DNA from: an uncultured Candidatus Entotheonella sp.
Lineage (GTDB): Bacteria > Tectomicrobia > Entotheonellia > Entotheonellales > Entotheonellaceae
NCBI GenBank assembly: GCA_958295825.1
Contig: OY282375.1
Span: 2,279,489 to 2,343,488, forward strand
DNA: 64,000 bases
Direction: 5' to 3'
Shown here: positions 40,112 through 48,700 of the stretch, one piece after another
Numbering within the stretch: the stretch's first letter is position 1
Layout: each line of letters opens with the position of its first letter
Made by a program: the position numbers and the translations under genes
The notes under the pieces: generated by a model
What the model was told of the DNA's origin: nothing
The model's input: the letters and a program-made list of their open reading frames with translations, nothing else
The model's database searches: none

Positions 40112-41308
40112 CTACGGACGCTCGAACAATGCGGCCACGCCCTGGCCGCCGCCCACACACATGGTCTCCAGGCCGTAGCGGGCATCCCGACGTTGCATCT
40201 CATGCAACAGGGTCGTCAAGATGCGGGCGCCGGTAGCGGCGATGGGGTGGCCGAGCGAAATGCCGGAGCCGCGCACGTTCAGCTTGCTATCGTCCTCGAT
40301 CTTCCACTCCTTTAGCACCGCCAGCACCTGTGCGGCGAAGGCCTCGTTGAGTTCGATCACGTCGATGTCGTCGAACGTCACGCCGGTACGTGCGAACAGC
40401 TTGTGCACCGCCGGTACCGGTCCGATGCCCATGTAGGCCGGGTGCACCCCGGCCACCGACCAGCCCCGCAGAAAGGCCATCGGCTGCAGCCCCAGCTCGT
40501 CGAGCTTGTCGGCGGCCACGACCAGGCAGACCGACGCGGCATCGTTTTGCGAGCTGGCGTTCCCTGCCGTCACGGTGCCACCTTTCGTCATCGGCCGCAG
40601 CTTGGCGAGGACCTCCAGCGACGTGTCGGCGCGCGGCCCCTCGTCCATCTCGAACACCTTGGGGTCGCCGCGGCGCTGCGGCACGCTGACCGGCACGATC
40701 TCGTCGGCGAACAAGCCCTGCTCCCGTGCCGCCACGGCGCGCTGGTGACTGCGCAGGGCGTAGGCGTCCTGCTCCTCGCGTGAGATGTCGTGGCGCTCGG
40801 CGAGATTTTCCGCCGTCTCGATCATCCCGGAGATGAACCCGAAGCGCTCCTCGGGAGCCACGGTGGAGCGCGCCCGCGTCAGGCGGTCGTGCAGGGTCAC
40901 CGAGCCCAGGCGGCTGCCGGTGCGCATGTCCGTGCTGTAGAACTCCACCCGGCTCATGCTCTCGACGCCACCGGCCAGCACCACGTCGGCGTTGCCGGTC
41001 TGCACCATCATGCTGGCGTTGAGGATGGCTTGCAGACCGGACGAGCAGCGGCGGTCCAGCTGATACCCCGGCACCTCGATGGGCAGCCCGGCCTTCAGGG
41101 CGCACAGGCGGCCGATCGCCGGCTCCTCGCCGCTGGCATAGCCATGCCCCAGGATGACCTCATCAATCTTGTCGGGCGCCAGGCTCGTGCGGTCCAGGGC
41201 GGCTTTGATGACCACAGAACCCAATTCGGCGGCGGATACGTCCTTCAGCGTCCCGCCGAAGCTCCCGACCGCCGTGCGAACGGGGCTGACAATGGCGACA
41301 TCTCTCAC
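40112..41308 (-). CDS. Acetyl-CoA acyltransferase/acetyltransferase (thiolase)
   Basis: The 398-residue thiolase has RDVAIVSPVRTAVGSFGGTL at the N-terminus, the nucleophile Cys in YQLDRRCSSGLQAILNASMM, ADVVLAGGVESMSRVEFYST, VTAGNASSQNDAASV, VIELNEAFAAQVLAVLKEW, NVRGSGISLGHPIAATGARI (active-site His) and MCVGGGQGVAALFE (second Cys). It condenses or cleaves 3-ketoacyl-CoA. The GTG at 41308 is the correct start by alignment with the family, although the frame is open to 41383. It is transcribed towards the TonB receptor gene. Confidence 0.93.
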   Translation of the reverse strand: MRDVAIVSPVRTAVGSFGGTLKDVSAAELGSVVIKAALDRTSLAPDKIDEVILGHGYASGEEPAIGRLCALKAGLPIEVPGYQLDRRCSSGLQAILNASMMVQTGNADVVLAGGVESMSRVEFYSTDMRTGSRLGSVTLHDRLTRARSTVAPEERFGFISGMIETAENLAERHDISREEQDAYALRSHQRAVAAREQGLFADEIVPVSVPQRRGDPKVFEMDEGPRADTSLEVLAKLRPMTKGGTVTAGNASSQNDAASVCLVVAADKLDELGLQPMAFLRGWSVAGVHPAYMGIGPVPAVHKLFARTGVTFDDIDVIELNEAFAAQVLAVLKEWKIEDDSKLNVRGSGISLGHPIAATGARILTTLLHEMQRRDARYGLETMCVGGGQGVAALFERP

Positions 41309-41494
41309 GGTGTTCCCCCTTGTATGGAAGGTTGTTGACGCAGATAGCCACCCGACAAACGGGCGCGAGCGACTGTAGGACATTCGACGGCTGCAAACAA
41401 CCGTCGGGCGGGTTGACCCTGTTCAGCCCACCGCCGTACACTGCGAGCAGTACCTGCACCAAGCGGAGACGCTATACGGAGAGGGACGTAACCC

Positions 41495-42877
41495 ATGCAG
41501 GAAGAACCAACCAGCTTGCGTATCGAGGACCCTGGCGTTCGGGGCCTGTTCTCGGAGACAGCGCGCTACCAGGCTTGGCTGGACGTCGAAGCCGCCCTGG
41601 CACAGGCGCAAGCGGAACTCGACATCATCCCGTCGGGCGCCGCCGCGGAGATCACCCGCAAGGCGCAGCTTTCGTACCTCGACATGGACGCCATTCAGGA
41701 GGGTCTGGCGCGCACCGGGCACCCCCTGGTGCCGCTGATCTGGGAACTGGACCGGGTGTGCGACGGCGATGCCGGCGGCTACGTGCACTGGGGGGCCACG
41801 ACGCAGAACATCACGCAAACCGGGCAACTGCTGCTGGTGCGGCGGGCGCACACGATCTTCCTCACCCAATTGGCCGCCCTCCTCACCCTGCTGGCCGACC
41901 TCGCCGAGGAGACCAAGGACGCCTTGCTGCCGGGGCGAACGCATGGCCAGCACGCGGTTCCGGCAACCTTCGGCTACAAGGTGGCGGTGTGGATCGACGA
42001 GCTGTGCCGCCACGTGGAGCGGCTGCGCGGTTGCGAGGCGCGCGTTTTCGTGGCCATGCTGGGCGGCGGCGCCGGCACGTTGGCGTCGTTGGGCGACCTT
42101 GGCCTGCCGACGCAGGCGTTGATGGCGCAGCGTCTCGGCATGACGCCGATGCCGGTGCCATCCCGTACCCTGAGCGATCACCAAGCGGAATACGTGAGCC
42201 TGCTCGGTCTGCTCGCCGCCACCTGTAGCAAGATCGGGCGGGAAATTTACACGCTCATGAAGCAGGAGTTCGGCGAGCTCGAAGAGCCGGTGCCGCCGGG
42301 CACGGTGGGCAGCAGCACCATGCCGCAGAAACGCAATCCCAAACTGGCGCAGGACGTCGTGGCCGCGGTGGCCCAGGTGCGCGCCCTGGTGCCGCTGGCG
42401 CTGGAGGCCATGCAGACCGAGCATGAGGCTGACCGCACCACCAGCGTCATGATGCAGCGCGCCATCAGCGAGGCGTGTGGCCTGACCGGCGACATCCTGC
42501 AACGACTGATCGCGCTGTTCTCGGGCCTGCAGGTGTTTCCCGAGCGCATGCGCCGCAACGTCGACCTCAGCGGCGGCCTGATCATGGCGGAGGCGCTGAT
42601 GCTCGAGCTCGGCCAGCAGATGGGCCGGCAGCGGGCGCACGACGTCATCTACGATCTGGCGCAGGCAGCCGTGACCGAGGAACAGTCCTTTCAAGAATTG
42701 CTGGCCACCGACCCTGCGGTCCGGGGTCACCTGAGCGACGAGCAGGTCGCCGCCCTGTTGGATCCAGGCCGCTACACCGGCATGTGCCGTCATTTCGCCG
42801 AGCAGGGCGCCATCCAAGCCCGCGAGACCGCGGCGGCAATCGGCCGTCGCACCATCACCGAACGACCCGCAACTTGA
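41495..42877 (+). CDS. Fumarase/aspartase superfamily lyase (adenylosuccinate lyase / CMLE-like)
   Basis: The 460-residue protein has LFSETARYQAWLDVEAALAQ, HWGATTQNITQTG (substrate-binding TT-Q-N), LPGRTHGQHAVPATFGYKVA (H-G-Q-x-A-x-P), and the superfamily signature GTVGSSTMPQKRNPKLAQDV (GSS-MPxKxN). The adenylosuccinate-lyase C-terminal domain follows. The pattern fits 3-carboxy-cis,cis-muconate cycloisomerase (PcaB) as well as PurB-like enzymes. Here the catalytic loop and TTQNITQTG suggest the CMLE side, but this is not certain. Only 17 bp separate it from the downstream hydrolase gene. Confidence 0.88.
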   Translation: MQEEPTSLRIEDPGVRGLFSETARYQAWLDVEAALAQAQAELDIIPSGAAAEITRKAQLSYLDMDAIQEGLARTGHPLVPLIWELDRVCDGDAGGYVHWGATTQNITQTGQLLLVRRAHTIFLTQLAALLTLLADLAEETKDALLPGRTHGQHAVPATFGYKVAVWIDELCRHVERLRGCEARVFVAMLGGGAGTLASLGDLGLPTQALMAQRLGMTPMPVPSRTLSDHQAEYVSLLGLLAATCSKIGREIYTLMKQEFGELEEPVPPGTVGSSTMPQKRNPKLAQDVVAAVAQVRALVPLALEAMQTEHEADRTTSVMMQRAISEACGLTGDILQRLIALFSGLQVFPERMRRNVDLSGGLIMAEALMLELGQQMGRQRAHDVIYDLAQAAVTEEQSFQELLATDPAVRGHLSDEQVAALLDPGRYTGMCRHFAEQGAIQARETAAAIGRRTITERPAT

Positions 42878-42894
42878 TCAGGAGAAACCGATTC

Positions 42895-43785
42895 ATGGCC
42901 AGTCCCGAACTTACCGACCTCATTACCATGCTGAAATCCAGGCCCGTGGTGGAAAATCCACCGGTGGCCGACATGCGAAAAGGCTTCGACGTTCTGGCGT
43001 CCAAATTCCCCCTCACAGCGGAATTCACCTTCACCCGTATCGACGCGGGCGGCGTGCCGGCCGCCTGGGTTGAAGCCCCCGGCGCCGACTCTGGGCGCAC
43101 CATGCTGTACCTGCACGGCGGCGGTTACGTCATCGGCTCCATCGACACACACCGCGAGTTAGCCGGTCGGCTGTCGCAGGCCGCTGCGGCGCGCGTGCTC
43201 ATCATTGACTACCGCCTGGCGCCCGAGCACCCATACCCTGCTGCGGTCGAGGACGCGGCTGCAGCCTATCGCTGGCTGTTGGCCAACGGCGCCGCTCCGG
43301 CCCGTACGGTCGTTGCCGGCGATTCGGCGGGCGGCGGCTTGACGGTGGCCACCATGCTTGCCCTGCGCGAATCGGGCGACCCGCTGCCGGCCGCCGGCGT
43401 GTGCTTGTCCCCATGGGTGGACATGGAAGGTATCGGCGATTCCATGACCGGCAAGGCGGACGTTGATCCCATGGTGCGGTACGAGGGACTGGTGCGCATG
43501 GCAAGCCTTTACCTGAACGGCGCCGACCCGCGCACGCCGTTGGCGGCGCCCCTGTACGCCGACTTGAGCGGTCTGCCCCCATTGCTGATCCACGTCGGCA
43601 CCGCCGAAACGCTGCTGGACGACGCCAGCCGCCTCGCCGAGCGCGCCAAAGCGGCCGGCGTGGACGTCACCTTCGAGTCTTGGGACGACATGATTCACGT
43701 CTGGCACATCTTCGCGCCGCTGCTCCCTGAAGGGCAGAAGGCCGTCGAGCGGGTGGGCGCGTACGTGCGCGAGCGGGCGACATAA
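42895..43785 (+). CDS. Alpha/beta hydrolase, HSL (acetyl-hydrolase) type
   Basis: The 296-residue serine hydrolase is of the hormone-sensitive-lipase family. The oxyanion HGGG is in MLYLHGGGYVIGSIDTHREL, the nucleophile in VVAGDSAGGGLTVATML (GDSAG), the Asp in LIHVGTAETLLDDASRLAER, and the His in DDMIHVWHIFAPLLPEG. It hydrolyses short acyl esters or lactones. AGGAGAA precedes the ATG; the longer frame upstream overlaps the lyase gene in a different phase and is not coding. Confidence 0.93.
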   Translation: MASPELTDLITMLKSRPVVENPPVADMRKGFDVLASKFPLTAEFTFTRIDAGGVPAAWVEAPGADSGRTMLYLHGGGYVIGSIDTHRELAGRLSQAAAARVLIIDYRLAPEHPYPAAVEDAAAAYRWLLANGAAPARTVVAGDSAGGGLTVATMLALRESGDPLPAAGVCLSPWVDMEGIGDSMTGKADVDPMVRYEGLVRMASLYLNGADPRTPLAAPLYADLSGLPPLLIHVGTAETLLDDASRLAERAKAAGVDVTFESWDDMIHVWHIFAPLLPEGQKAVERVGAYVRERAT

Positions 43786-43856
43786 GGCCGTTGTTGACAG
43801 GCCAACGGACGTTCACTAGCATGGGCGTCCTATCTGAACCTGCCGAAGCATGGCGT

Positions 43857-43953
43857 GGAAGCGTATCGGTGCTGGTGTGCCGCCTGGACTTCAAATCCAG
43901 TGACCGGGGCTAATAACTTCGGAGGTGGGTTCGACTCCCACACGCTTCCGCCA
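43857..43953 (+). tRNA. selC: tRNA-Sec (anticodon TCA)
   Basis: The 97-nt tRNA including encoded CCA has the features of a bacterial selenocysteine tRNA. The acceptor stem is eight base pairs (GGAAGCGT / ACGCTTCC). The anticodon loop is CTTCAAA with anticodon TCA, which reads UGA. The variable arm is long (TGACCGGGGCTAATAACTTC region). The T arm is GTGGGTTCGACTCCCAC. No selA, selB or selD and no recognisable UGA-containing selenoprotein gene lies in this window; the rest of the pathway must be elsewhere. Confidence 0.95.
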
Positions 43954-44024
43954 CGTTTCCTGATACCGTTGGACATCGCGCGGGCGAGTTCAGACCACCT
44001 CAGACACGTCACTGGAGGGCGAGC

Positions 44025-45449
44025 ATGGACACGGGCAGACATGAACCTGATACGTATGACCACCGCAGCATCGTTCGTTTCACCTTGACGGCGAAGACTT
44101 TTCTCGCGGTATGCGGCCTTTTGTTGCTGGCGACAACCGCGTACGCCGCCATCGACGAGGAATCCCAGTTCGTCCTGAACACCCTGTCGTTCCTCCTCTG
44201 GGGGGCGCTGGTGATGTGGATGTGCGCGGGCTTCGCCATGCTGGAGTCCGGCTCCGTGCGCACCAAGAACGCCTCCGCCATCTGCCTCAAGAACATCGGG
44301 CTGTATTCGGTCGCGGGGCTGGCCTATTACCTGGTCGGCTACAACCTCATGTACACCGAGGTCGGCTCCTGGGTCGGCTCCATCACCTTCCTCTACGCTC
44401 CTTCATCGGACGAGCTGGCCTTGTTGTCGGGCGACGAAACAGCAAAGGCGGCTGTCATCGAGCAGAATTACGCCACGATGGCGGACTGGTTTTTCCAGAT
44501 GGTCTTCGTCGCCACAGCCGCCTCGGTGGTTTCCGGCGCCCTGGCCGAGCGGGTGAAACTCTGGTCGTTCCTCGTCTTCACGACCGTTTTAACGGCTCTT
44601 GTCTATCCCATCGTCGGCGCCTGGACGTGGGGTGGCGGGTGGCTCAATCAGATGGGTTTTCAGGACTTCGCCGGCTCCACCATCGTGCACTCCACCGGCG
44701 GCTGGGCGGCGCTGGCCGGCATCATGGTCGTGGGGCCGCGGGCGGGCAAATTCCGTAGCAATGGCAGCGTGAAGATCACGCCGCCCTCGAACGTGCCGCT
44801 CGTCACCCTCGGCGTCCTCATCCTGTGGTTCGGGTGGCTCGGCTTCAACGGTGGGTCGCAACTCGCCCTGGGCGGCGTGACTGACGCCGTGGCGATGAGC
44901 AACGTGCTGGCGAACACCAACCTCGCAGCAGCGGCGGGGGTTGTCGCCGCCCTCTTCGTAGCGCGGCCCCTGTTCGGGCGCATTGATCTGCTGACCATCC
45001 TCAACGGTGCGATCGGCGGTCTCGTCTCCATTACGGCCGGCCCGGACATCGTGACCCCGTATTGGGCGGTGATCATCGGCGCGCTCGGCGGCGTGCTGTG
45101 CGCCAGTGGCACCAAGCTGTTGGAGATCGTGAAGCTGGACGACGTGGTCGGCGCCGTACCGGCGCATCTGTTTGCCGGCATCTGGGGCACACTGGCGGTC
45201 TGCATCGCGGCCGGCGGCAAGTTCGGCGTACAGCTTCTCGGAATACTCGCGGTAGGGGTGTTCGTATTCGGCATTTCGTGGTTGACGTGGATGGCGCTGA
45301 AACTCGGCATGGGCATCCGGGTTTCGCCTGCCGTCGAAGAAATCGGTCAGGACGCGATGGAACTCGGCATCGAAGCCTATCCCGAATTCGTGCTCATGCC
45401 CGACGCGGATCATGTTGAGGAACTACGTAACAGTAGCGGAGCATCGTAA
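44025..45449 (+). CDS. amt: Ammonium transporter (Amt family)
   Basis: The 474-residue protein has a possible signal sequence or first helix (TFLAVCGLLLLATTAYA) and then the 11-helix Amt core. It shows the CAGFAMLESGSVRTKNASAI block, DWFFQMVFVATAASVVSGAL, FAGSTIVHSTGGWAALAGIM (the pore His twin-motif region), WFGWLGFNGGSQLALGG and DDVVGAVPAHLFAGIWGTLA (second pore His). The C-terminal tail is standard. It facilitates ammonia/ammonium uptake. It starts 72 bp after tRNA-Sec, and its stop overlaps the next start (TAATG), so it is translationally coupled to an SDR gene. No glnK neighbour is present, which is unusual for amt. Confidence 0.93.
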   Translation: MDTGRHEPDTYDHRSIVRFTLTAKTFLAVCGLLLLATTAYAAIDEESQFVLNTLSFLLWGALVMWMCAGFAMLESGSVRTKNASAICLKNIGLYSVAGLAYYLVGYNLMYTEVGSWVGSITFLYAPSSDELALLSGDETAKAAVIEQNYATMADWFFQMVFVATAASVVSGALAERVKLWSFLVFTTVLTALVYPIVGAWTWGGGWLNQMGFQDFAGSTIVHSTGGWAALAGIMVVGPRAGKFRSNGSVKITPPSNVPLVTLGVLILWFGWLGFNGGSQLALGGVTDAVAMSNVLANTNLAAAAGVVAALFVARPLFGRIDLLTILNGAIGGLVSITAGPDIVTPYWAVIIGALGGVLCASGTKLLEIVKLDDVVGAVPAHLFAGIWGTLAVCIAAGGKFGVQLLGILAVGVFVFGISWLTWMALKLGMGIRVSPAVEEIGQDAMELGIEAYPEFVLMPDADHVEELRNSSGAS

Positions 45450-46240
45450 TGGATTATGGCATCGAGGGGCGAGTCGCGCTGGTAGCGGCTTCGAGCAAGG
45501 GGCTGGGCAAGGCGTGCGCCATGGGTCTGGCGCGCGAGGGGGCACAAGTCGCGCTTTGCGCCCGCAACGACGATGAACTGCAAAAGGCCGCCCAGGAGAT
45601 TCAATCGGCCACCGGCGCCGAGGTGTGGGCGCAGACGGCCGACATGAGCCGGCCGGACGACATCGAAAGCCTGATCGGGGCGACGCGGGAACATTTCGGG
45701 CGCATCGACATTCTGGTCACCAACGCCGGCGGGCCGCCGCCGGGACAGTTCATGGACTTCGCCGACGACGACTGGCTGGCGGCGCTGAACCTGAACCTGC
45801 TCAGCACCATCCGCCTGATTCGCGGCGTCATGCCGCAGATGCAGGCGCAACAGTGGGGCCGCATCGTCAACATCACCTCGGTGACGGTCAAGCAGCCGTT
45901 CGAGGCGCTGCTGCTCTCCAACGTGTCGCGTGCCGGGGTGGTCACCCTGTCCAAGACGCTCTCCAACCAACTGGCCAAGGACAACGTGCTGATCAACACC
46001 GTGTGCCCAGGGATCATCCTGACCGACCGTGTGAGGCAGGTGACGCACAACATGGCCGAGACGCAGGGGATCAGCGAGGACGAGGCACTGCAGGCATACG
46101 TCTCGCCCATTCCCATGGGGCGCGCCGGACAGCCTGCCGAATTTGCCGACCTGGTGGTTTTTCTGAGTTCGGAGCGCTGCAGCTACATCACGGGCACCGT
46201 TACCCAGATCGACGGAGGCTTCGTGAAGGGGTATTACTGA
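45449..46240 (+). CDS. SDR-family protein with atypical active site
   Basis: The 263-residue Rossmann protein has the cofactor motif LVAASSKGLGKACAMGLARE (T-G-x3-G-x-G variant), DILVTNAGGPPPGQFMDFAD (NAG), IVNITSVTVKQPFEALLLSN and NTVCPGIILTDRVRQV. The classical Tyr and Lys of YxxxK are replaced: 13 and 17 residues after the conserved Ser the sequence has Ser and Arg (LSNVSRAGVVTL). Many annotated relatives with LxNxxRxG exist, so this is a subfamily trait and not a mutation. The catalytic mechanism is therefore uncertain. It is coupled to the ammonium transporter gene by a one-base overlap and overlaps the convergent downstream gene by 7 bp. Confidence 0.85.
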   Translation: MDYGIEGRVALVAASSKGLGKACAMGLAREGAQVALCARNDDELQKAAQEIQSATGAEVWAQTADMSRPDDIESLIGATREHFGRIDILVTNAGGPPPGQFMDFADDDWLAALNLNLLSTIRLIRGVMPQMQAQQWGRIVNITSVTVKQPFEALLLSNVSRAGVVTLSKTLSNQLAKDNVLINTVCPGIILTDRVRQVTHNMAETQGISEDEALQAYVSPIPMGRAGQPAEFADLVVFLSSERCSYITGTVTQIDGGFVKGYY

Positions 46241-47208
46241 TCCGGCATGGCCTGCAGCAACAGGGCGTAGAGCAGCGGCAGCATGATCTCGTGATGGCCG
46301 GTGAGCGTGTAGCCACGGCCGCCGTCCTGGGTCGGGCGGCGCACGACGTTGGCGTCGGTGCGGTAGTGCTGCTGCATGTCCAGGTTGACGGTCATGAAGC
46401 GCTCGACCGCGTGGCCGGTATTGCGGCACAGGGTCAGTGCTTTGAGGAAAACCTCGGGCAGGAGCACGGCGGAGCCGACGTTCCAATAGCAGCCGCCGTC
46501 ATGAAGGCCGCGCAGCAGCAGGGTTAAGCGCTGAAAATCCGTATAGCTCGCGGCGCCCAGCAAGGCGGCGTCGGTACTGGGATGCATGTGGATGGTGTCG
46601 GCGCCGATGGCCACGTGCACCGTGACCGGCACCCGGCAGGCATACGCGGCGGCAAGAAGGCTGTGGGCTTTGTGCGGATAGTCCCCTTCGGCGATTGCTT
46701 GCCCCAGCGCGGCGCCGACACCAAGGCGGCCCGCGTCATGCGCTCTCAGGGCCTGGTTGATCAGGCGAGGGGTCTCCTCCACCATGCCGAAGGCCCCGGA
46801 ACCGAGTCCTTGCGCCACGTCCTCGGACGTCGCGCCGATCAGCGCCACCTCGAGGTCGTGAATAATCCCGGCGCCGTTCAGAACGAGACCGCTCAGCCAG
46901 CCACGCCGCATCATGTCGATGAGGACCGGGTTGAGCCCGCACTTGATGACGTGGGCGCCCATCGCCAGGATAACGGCCCGCCCGCGCTGGTGCGCGGCGA
47001 CGAAACCATCCACGACGTCGGCGATGTCCAGGCCCTTCAGCAAACGCGGGAACAAGGCGCGCAGATCGCCACTGGCCTGCCAAGCCTGCGGATCGACGAA
47101 ATCGGCCACGTGTACCTTGTGCCGCCGGTCTCGCACCGAAACCGTGCGTACCCGTTGCAAGGCTTGCAGATCTTCCGGAATCAAAGGACGAACAGGCTGG
47201 CGAGGCAT
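46234..47208 (-). CDS. Deoxyhypusine synthase-like protein
   Basis: The 324-residue protein contains AVILAMGAHVIKCGLNPVLI, RRGWLSGLVLNGAGIIHDLE (the glycine-rich N-G-A-G-I-I-H-D segment like the TTAGG..ED site of deoxyhypusine synthase), ALIGATSEDVAQGLGSGAFG, and a second Rossmann-like part with PVTVHVAIGADTIHMHPSTD. Bacteria have no hypusine, so members of this group likely modify or transfer a polyamine-like group elsewhere, or use the NAD-binding fold for another reaction. I did not recognise a more precise family. The ATG at 47208 with AGGAG 10 nt upstream is chosen; the longer frame runs into repeat DNA. Confidence 0.55.
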   Translation of the reverse strand: MPRQPVRPLIPEDLQALQRVRTVSVRDRRHKVHVADFVDPQAWQASGDLRALFPRLLKGLDIADVVDGFVAAHQRGRAVILAMGAHVIKCGLNPVLIDMMRRGWLSGLVLNGAGIIHDLEVALIGATSEDVAQGLGSGAFGMVEETPRLINQALRAHDAGRLGVGAALGQAIAEGDYPHKAHSLLAAAYACRVPVTVHVAIGADTIHMHPSTDAALLGAASYTDFQRLTLLLRGLHDGGCYWNVGSAVLLPEVFLKALTLCRNTGHAVERFMTVNLDMQQHYRTDANVVRRPTQDGGRGYTLTGHHEIMLPLLYALLLQAMPDQ

Positions 47209-47356
47209 ATTGCAATGACTCCTCACGTGGGGAACGGCTGTGCAGGGCATTATACCAACACGGCTACGCAGCGCGTTCAGATATGCAGGTCGGATTAGCG
47301 CAGCGTAATCTGACATTCCACACTGCGTCCACCTCCATACCCGATAAGGCAGTGTT

Positions 47357-47770
47357 GTGAATCATCCCTCACAAGCAAGTGACAAGAAACTGAAACTCTC
47401 GGCCCTTCAGCAAGCCATCCTGCACTGGCTACGGCGGGAGCAGCGCCGTCGGCCACAACTTGCGGACGGCAACGGCATCCCCTACCCCGACCTCGCGCGC
47501 GCCCTCAGTGTTGACCGCGCCGAGTTGTCCGCCTGCCTGCGCCGCCTCATCCGCAAGCGACTCGTCGTGGCCACCCTGCCGCGCGGCGCCTGGATGCGCT
47601 ACATCGCCCTGACCGACAAGGGAGAAGCCAAACCCCGGCAGGACGCGCCCACGGAACACAAGAAACAGCGCGACCCATCGGACCGGTGGAATCGCGAGGG
47701 CCGTCCGCGCCGCAAGGCCAGGACCCGCCGTCGCGATCACCGGACACCCCTGACCGAATTGGACACGTGA
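47357..47770 (+). CDS. Winged-helix DNA-binding protein (copy B)
   Basis: It is identical at protein level to the copy at 16075-16488: 137 residues, GTG start, MarR-like winged helix (LSALQQAILHWLRREQRRR to RYIALTDKG) and a basic C-terminal tail. It is followed after one base by its partner phosphoesterase. Preservation of the amino-acid sequence in both arms suggests recent duplication or continuing gene conversion. Confidence 0.78.
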   Translation: MNHPSQASDKKLKLSALQQAILHWLRREQRRRPQLADGNGIPYPDLARALSVDRAELSACLRRLIRKRLVVATLPRGAWMRYIALTDKGEAKPRQDAPTEHKKQRDPSDRWNREGRPRRKARTRRRDHRTPLTELDT

Positions 47771-47771
47771 G

Positions 47772-48560
47772 ATGGAAGCCATCGGCAGCCGCAGGCTGAC
47801 CCTGTTGCACACGGCGGACGTACACCTCGACGACTGGCCCCAGGGCACAATGGAGCCGCCCGGCGCCCATCGCGCCTTCGAGGCCATCATCGACCGCGCC
47901 CTCGATATGCAGGTCGACCTCGTCCTCATCGCCGGCGACCTCTTCGATCACAACCGCGTTGCCGACGACACCATCGCCTTCGCGCAGAGCCAATTGCGGC
48001 GTCTGCACTGCCCCGCCGTCATTCTGCCGGGCAACCATGATTGCCTGCATCCCAACGGCATTTACCACCGCCACGATTTCGGTGCTGCGTGCGGCAACGT
48101 GCGCGTCATCACCGAATTGGACGGCCAAACCATCGCGTTTCCCGAACTCGACTTGGTTGTCTGGGGACGGGGCATGGAAGCGCACGAACCTGGTTTTCAT
48201 CCGCTGGCTCACATCCCCGCGCGGCACGACGGGCGCTGGCACGTAGCCATGGCGCACGGCTTTTTCTACGAAGACTTCGAGCCACCCGAACGTTCGTCGC
48301 CGATTCTGGCTGCGGAGATTCGCCAGACCGGCTGGGACTACGTCGCCATGGGCCACAAACACGTCACGGCCAACCACAGCCAGGAAGGCGTCGCCGCCTG
48401 GTACCCCGGCACGCCCCTGCCGGAGTGGAGCACCGCCCCGCCGGGACACGTCCTGCTGGTTGAGTGCTGCCCCGAACATGGCGTCATCGTGCGGCCGCAC
48501 CAAGTGGCAGGCGCGTGCAGGGACCGCGGTTCCAGGCGCCAGAGCATATCTGGACCCTGA
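47772..48560 (+). CDS. Mre11/SbcD-like metallophosphoesterase (copy B)
   Basis: The 262-residue protein differs from copy A at three positions (Asp for Ala in EAIIDRALDM, Thr for Ala in PEWSTAPPG, Ser for Pro near the C-terminus). All five metal motifs (ADVHLDD, GDLFDHN, GNHDC, MAHGF, GHKHV) are intact. Two active copies are therefore present in the window. No ATPase partner is adjacent. Confidence 0.88.
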   Translation: MEAIGSRRLTLLHTADVHLDDWPQGTMEPPGAHRAFEAIIDRALDMQVDLVLIAGDLFDHNRVADDTIAFAQSQLRRLHCPAVILPGNHDCLHPNGIYHRHDFGAACGNVRVITELDGQTIAFPELDLVVWGRGMEAHEPGFHPLAHIPARHDGRWHVAMAHGFFYEDFEPPERSSPILAAEIRQTGWDYVAMGHKHVTANHSQEGVAAWYPGTPLPEWSTAPPGHVLLVECCPEHGVIVRPHQVAGACRDRGSRRQSISGP

Positions 48561-48700
48561 CGCCCCCAATCCCCAAAACCCTCGGGTTAGCGGGGGCGCT
48601 GAATCCGTACCGGGAAGGCGGGCTGGCCTGGAAATACCGCCCCTGCATCGCAGAGCGGCGGGCCGCAAGCGGGCACTTGGCCCGTTACACGAGGGCAAGT

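Larger units (their letters stand above)
47252..48666 (+). repeat. 1.4-kb inverted repeat, arm B (pairs with 15179-16593)
   Basis: This is the opposite-orientation copy of 15179-16593. It includes the GTCGGATTACGC palindrome at 47285-47316, the wHTH gene, the phosphoesterase gene and a less conserved tail that ends at GAGCGGCGGGCCGC. Upstream it continues into the 5' flank of the deoxyhypusine-synthase-like gene. Downstream, an IS5 remnant begins about 35 bp later. Confidence 0.93.

Noticed and set aside
41423..42817. 464-codon minus-strand frame opposite the lyase
   Set aside because: Antisense to the GSSTMPQKRNP lyase; no recognisable domain.
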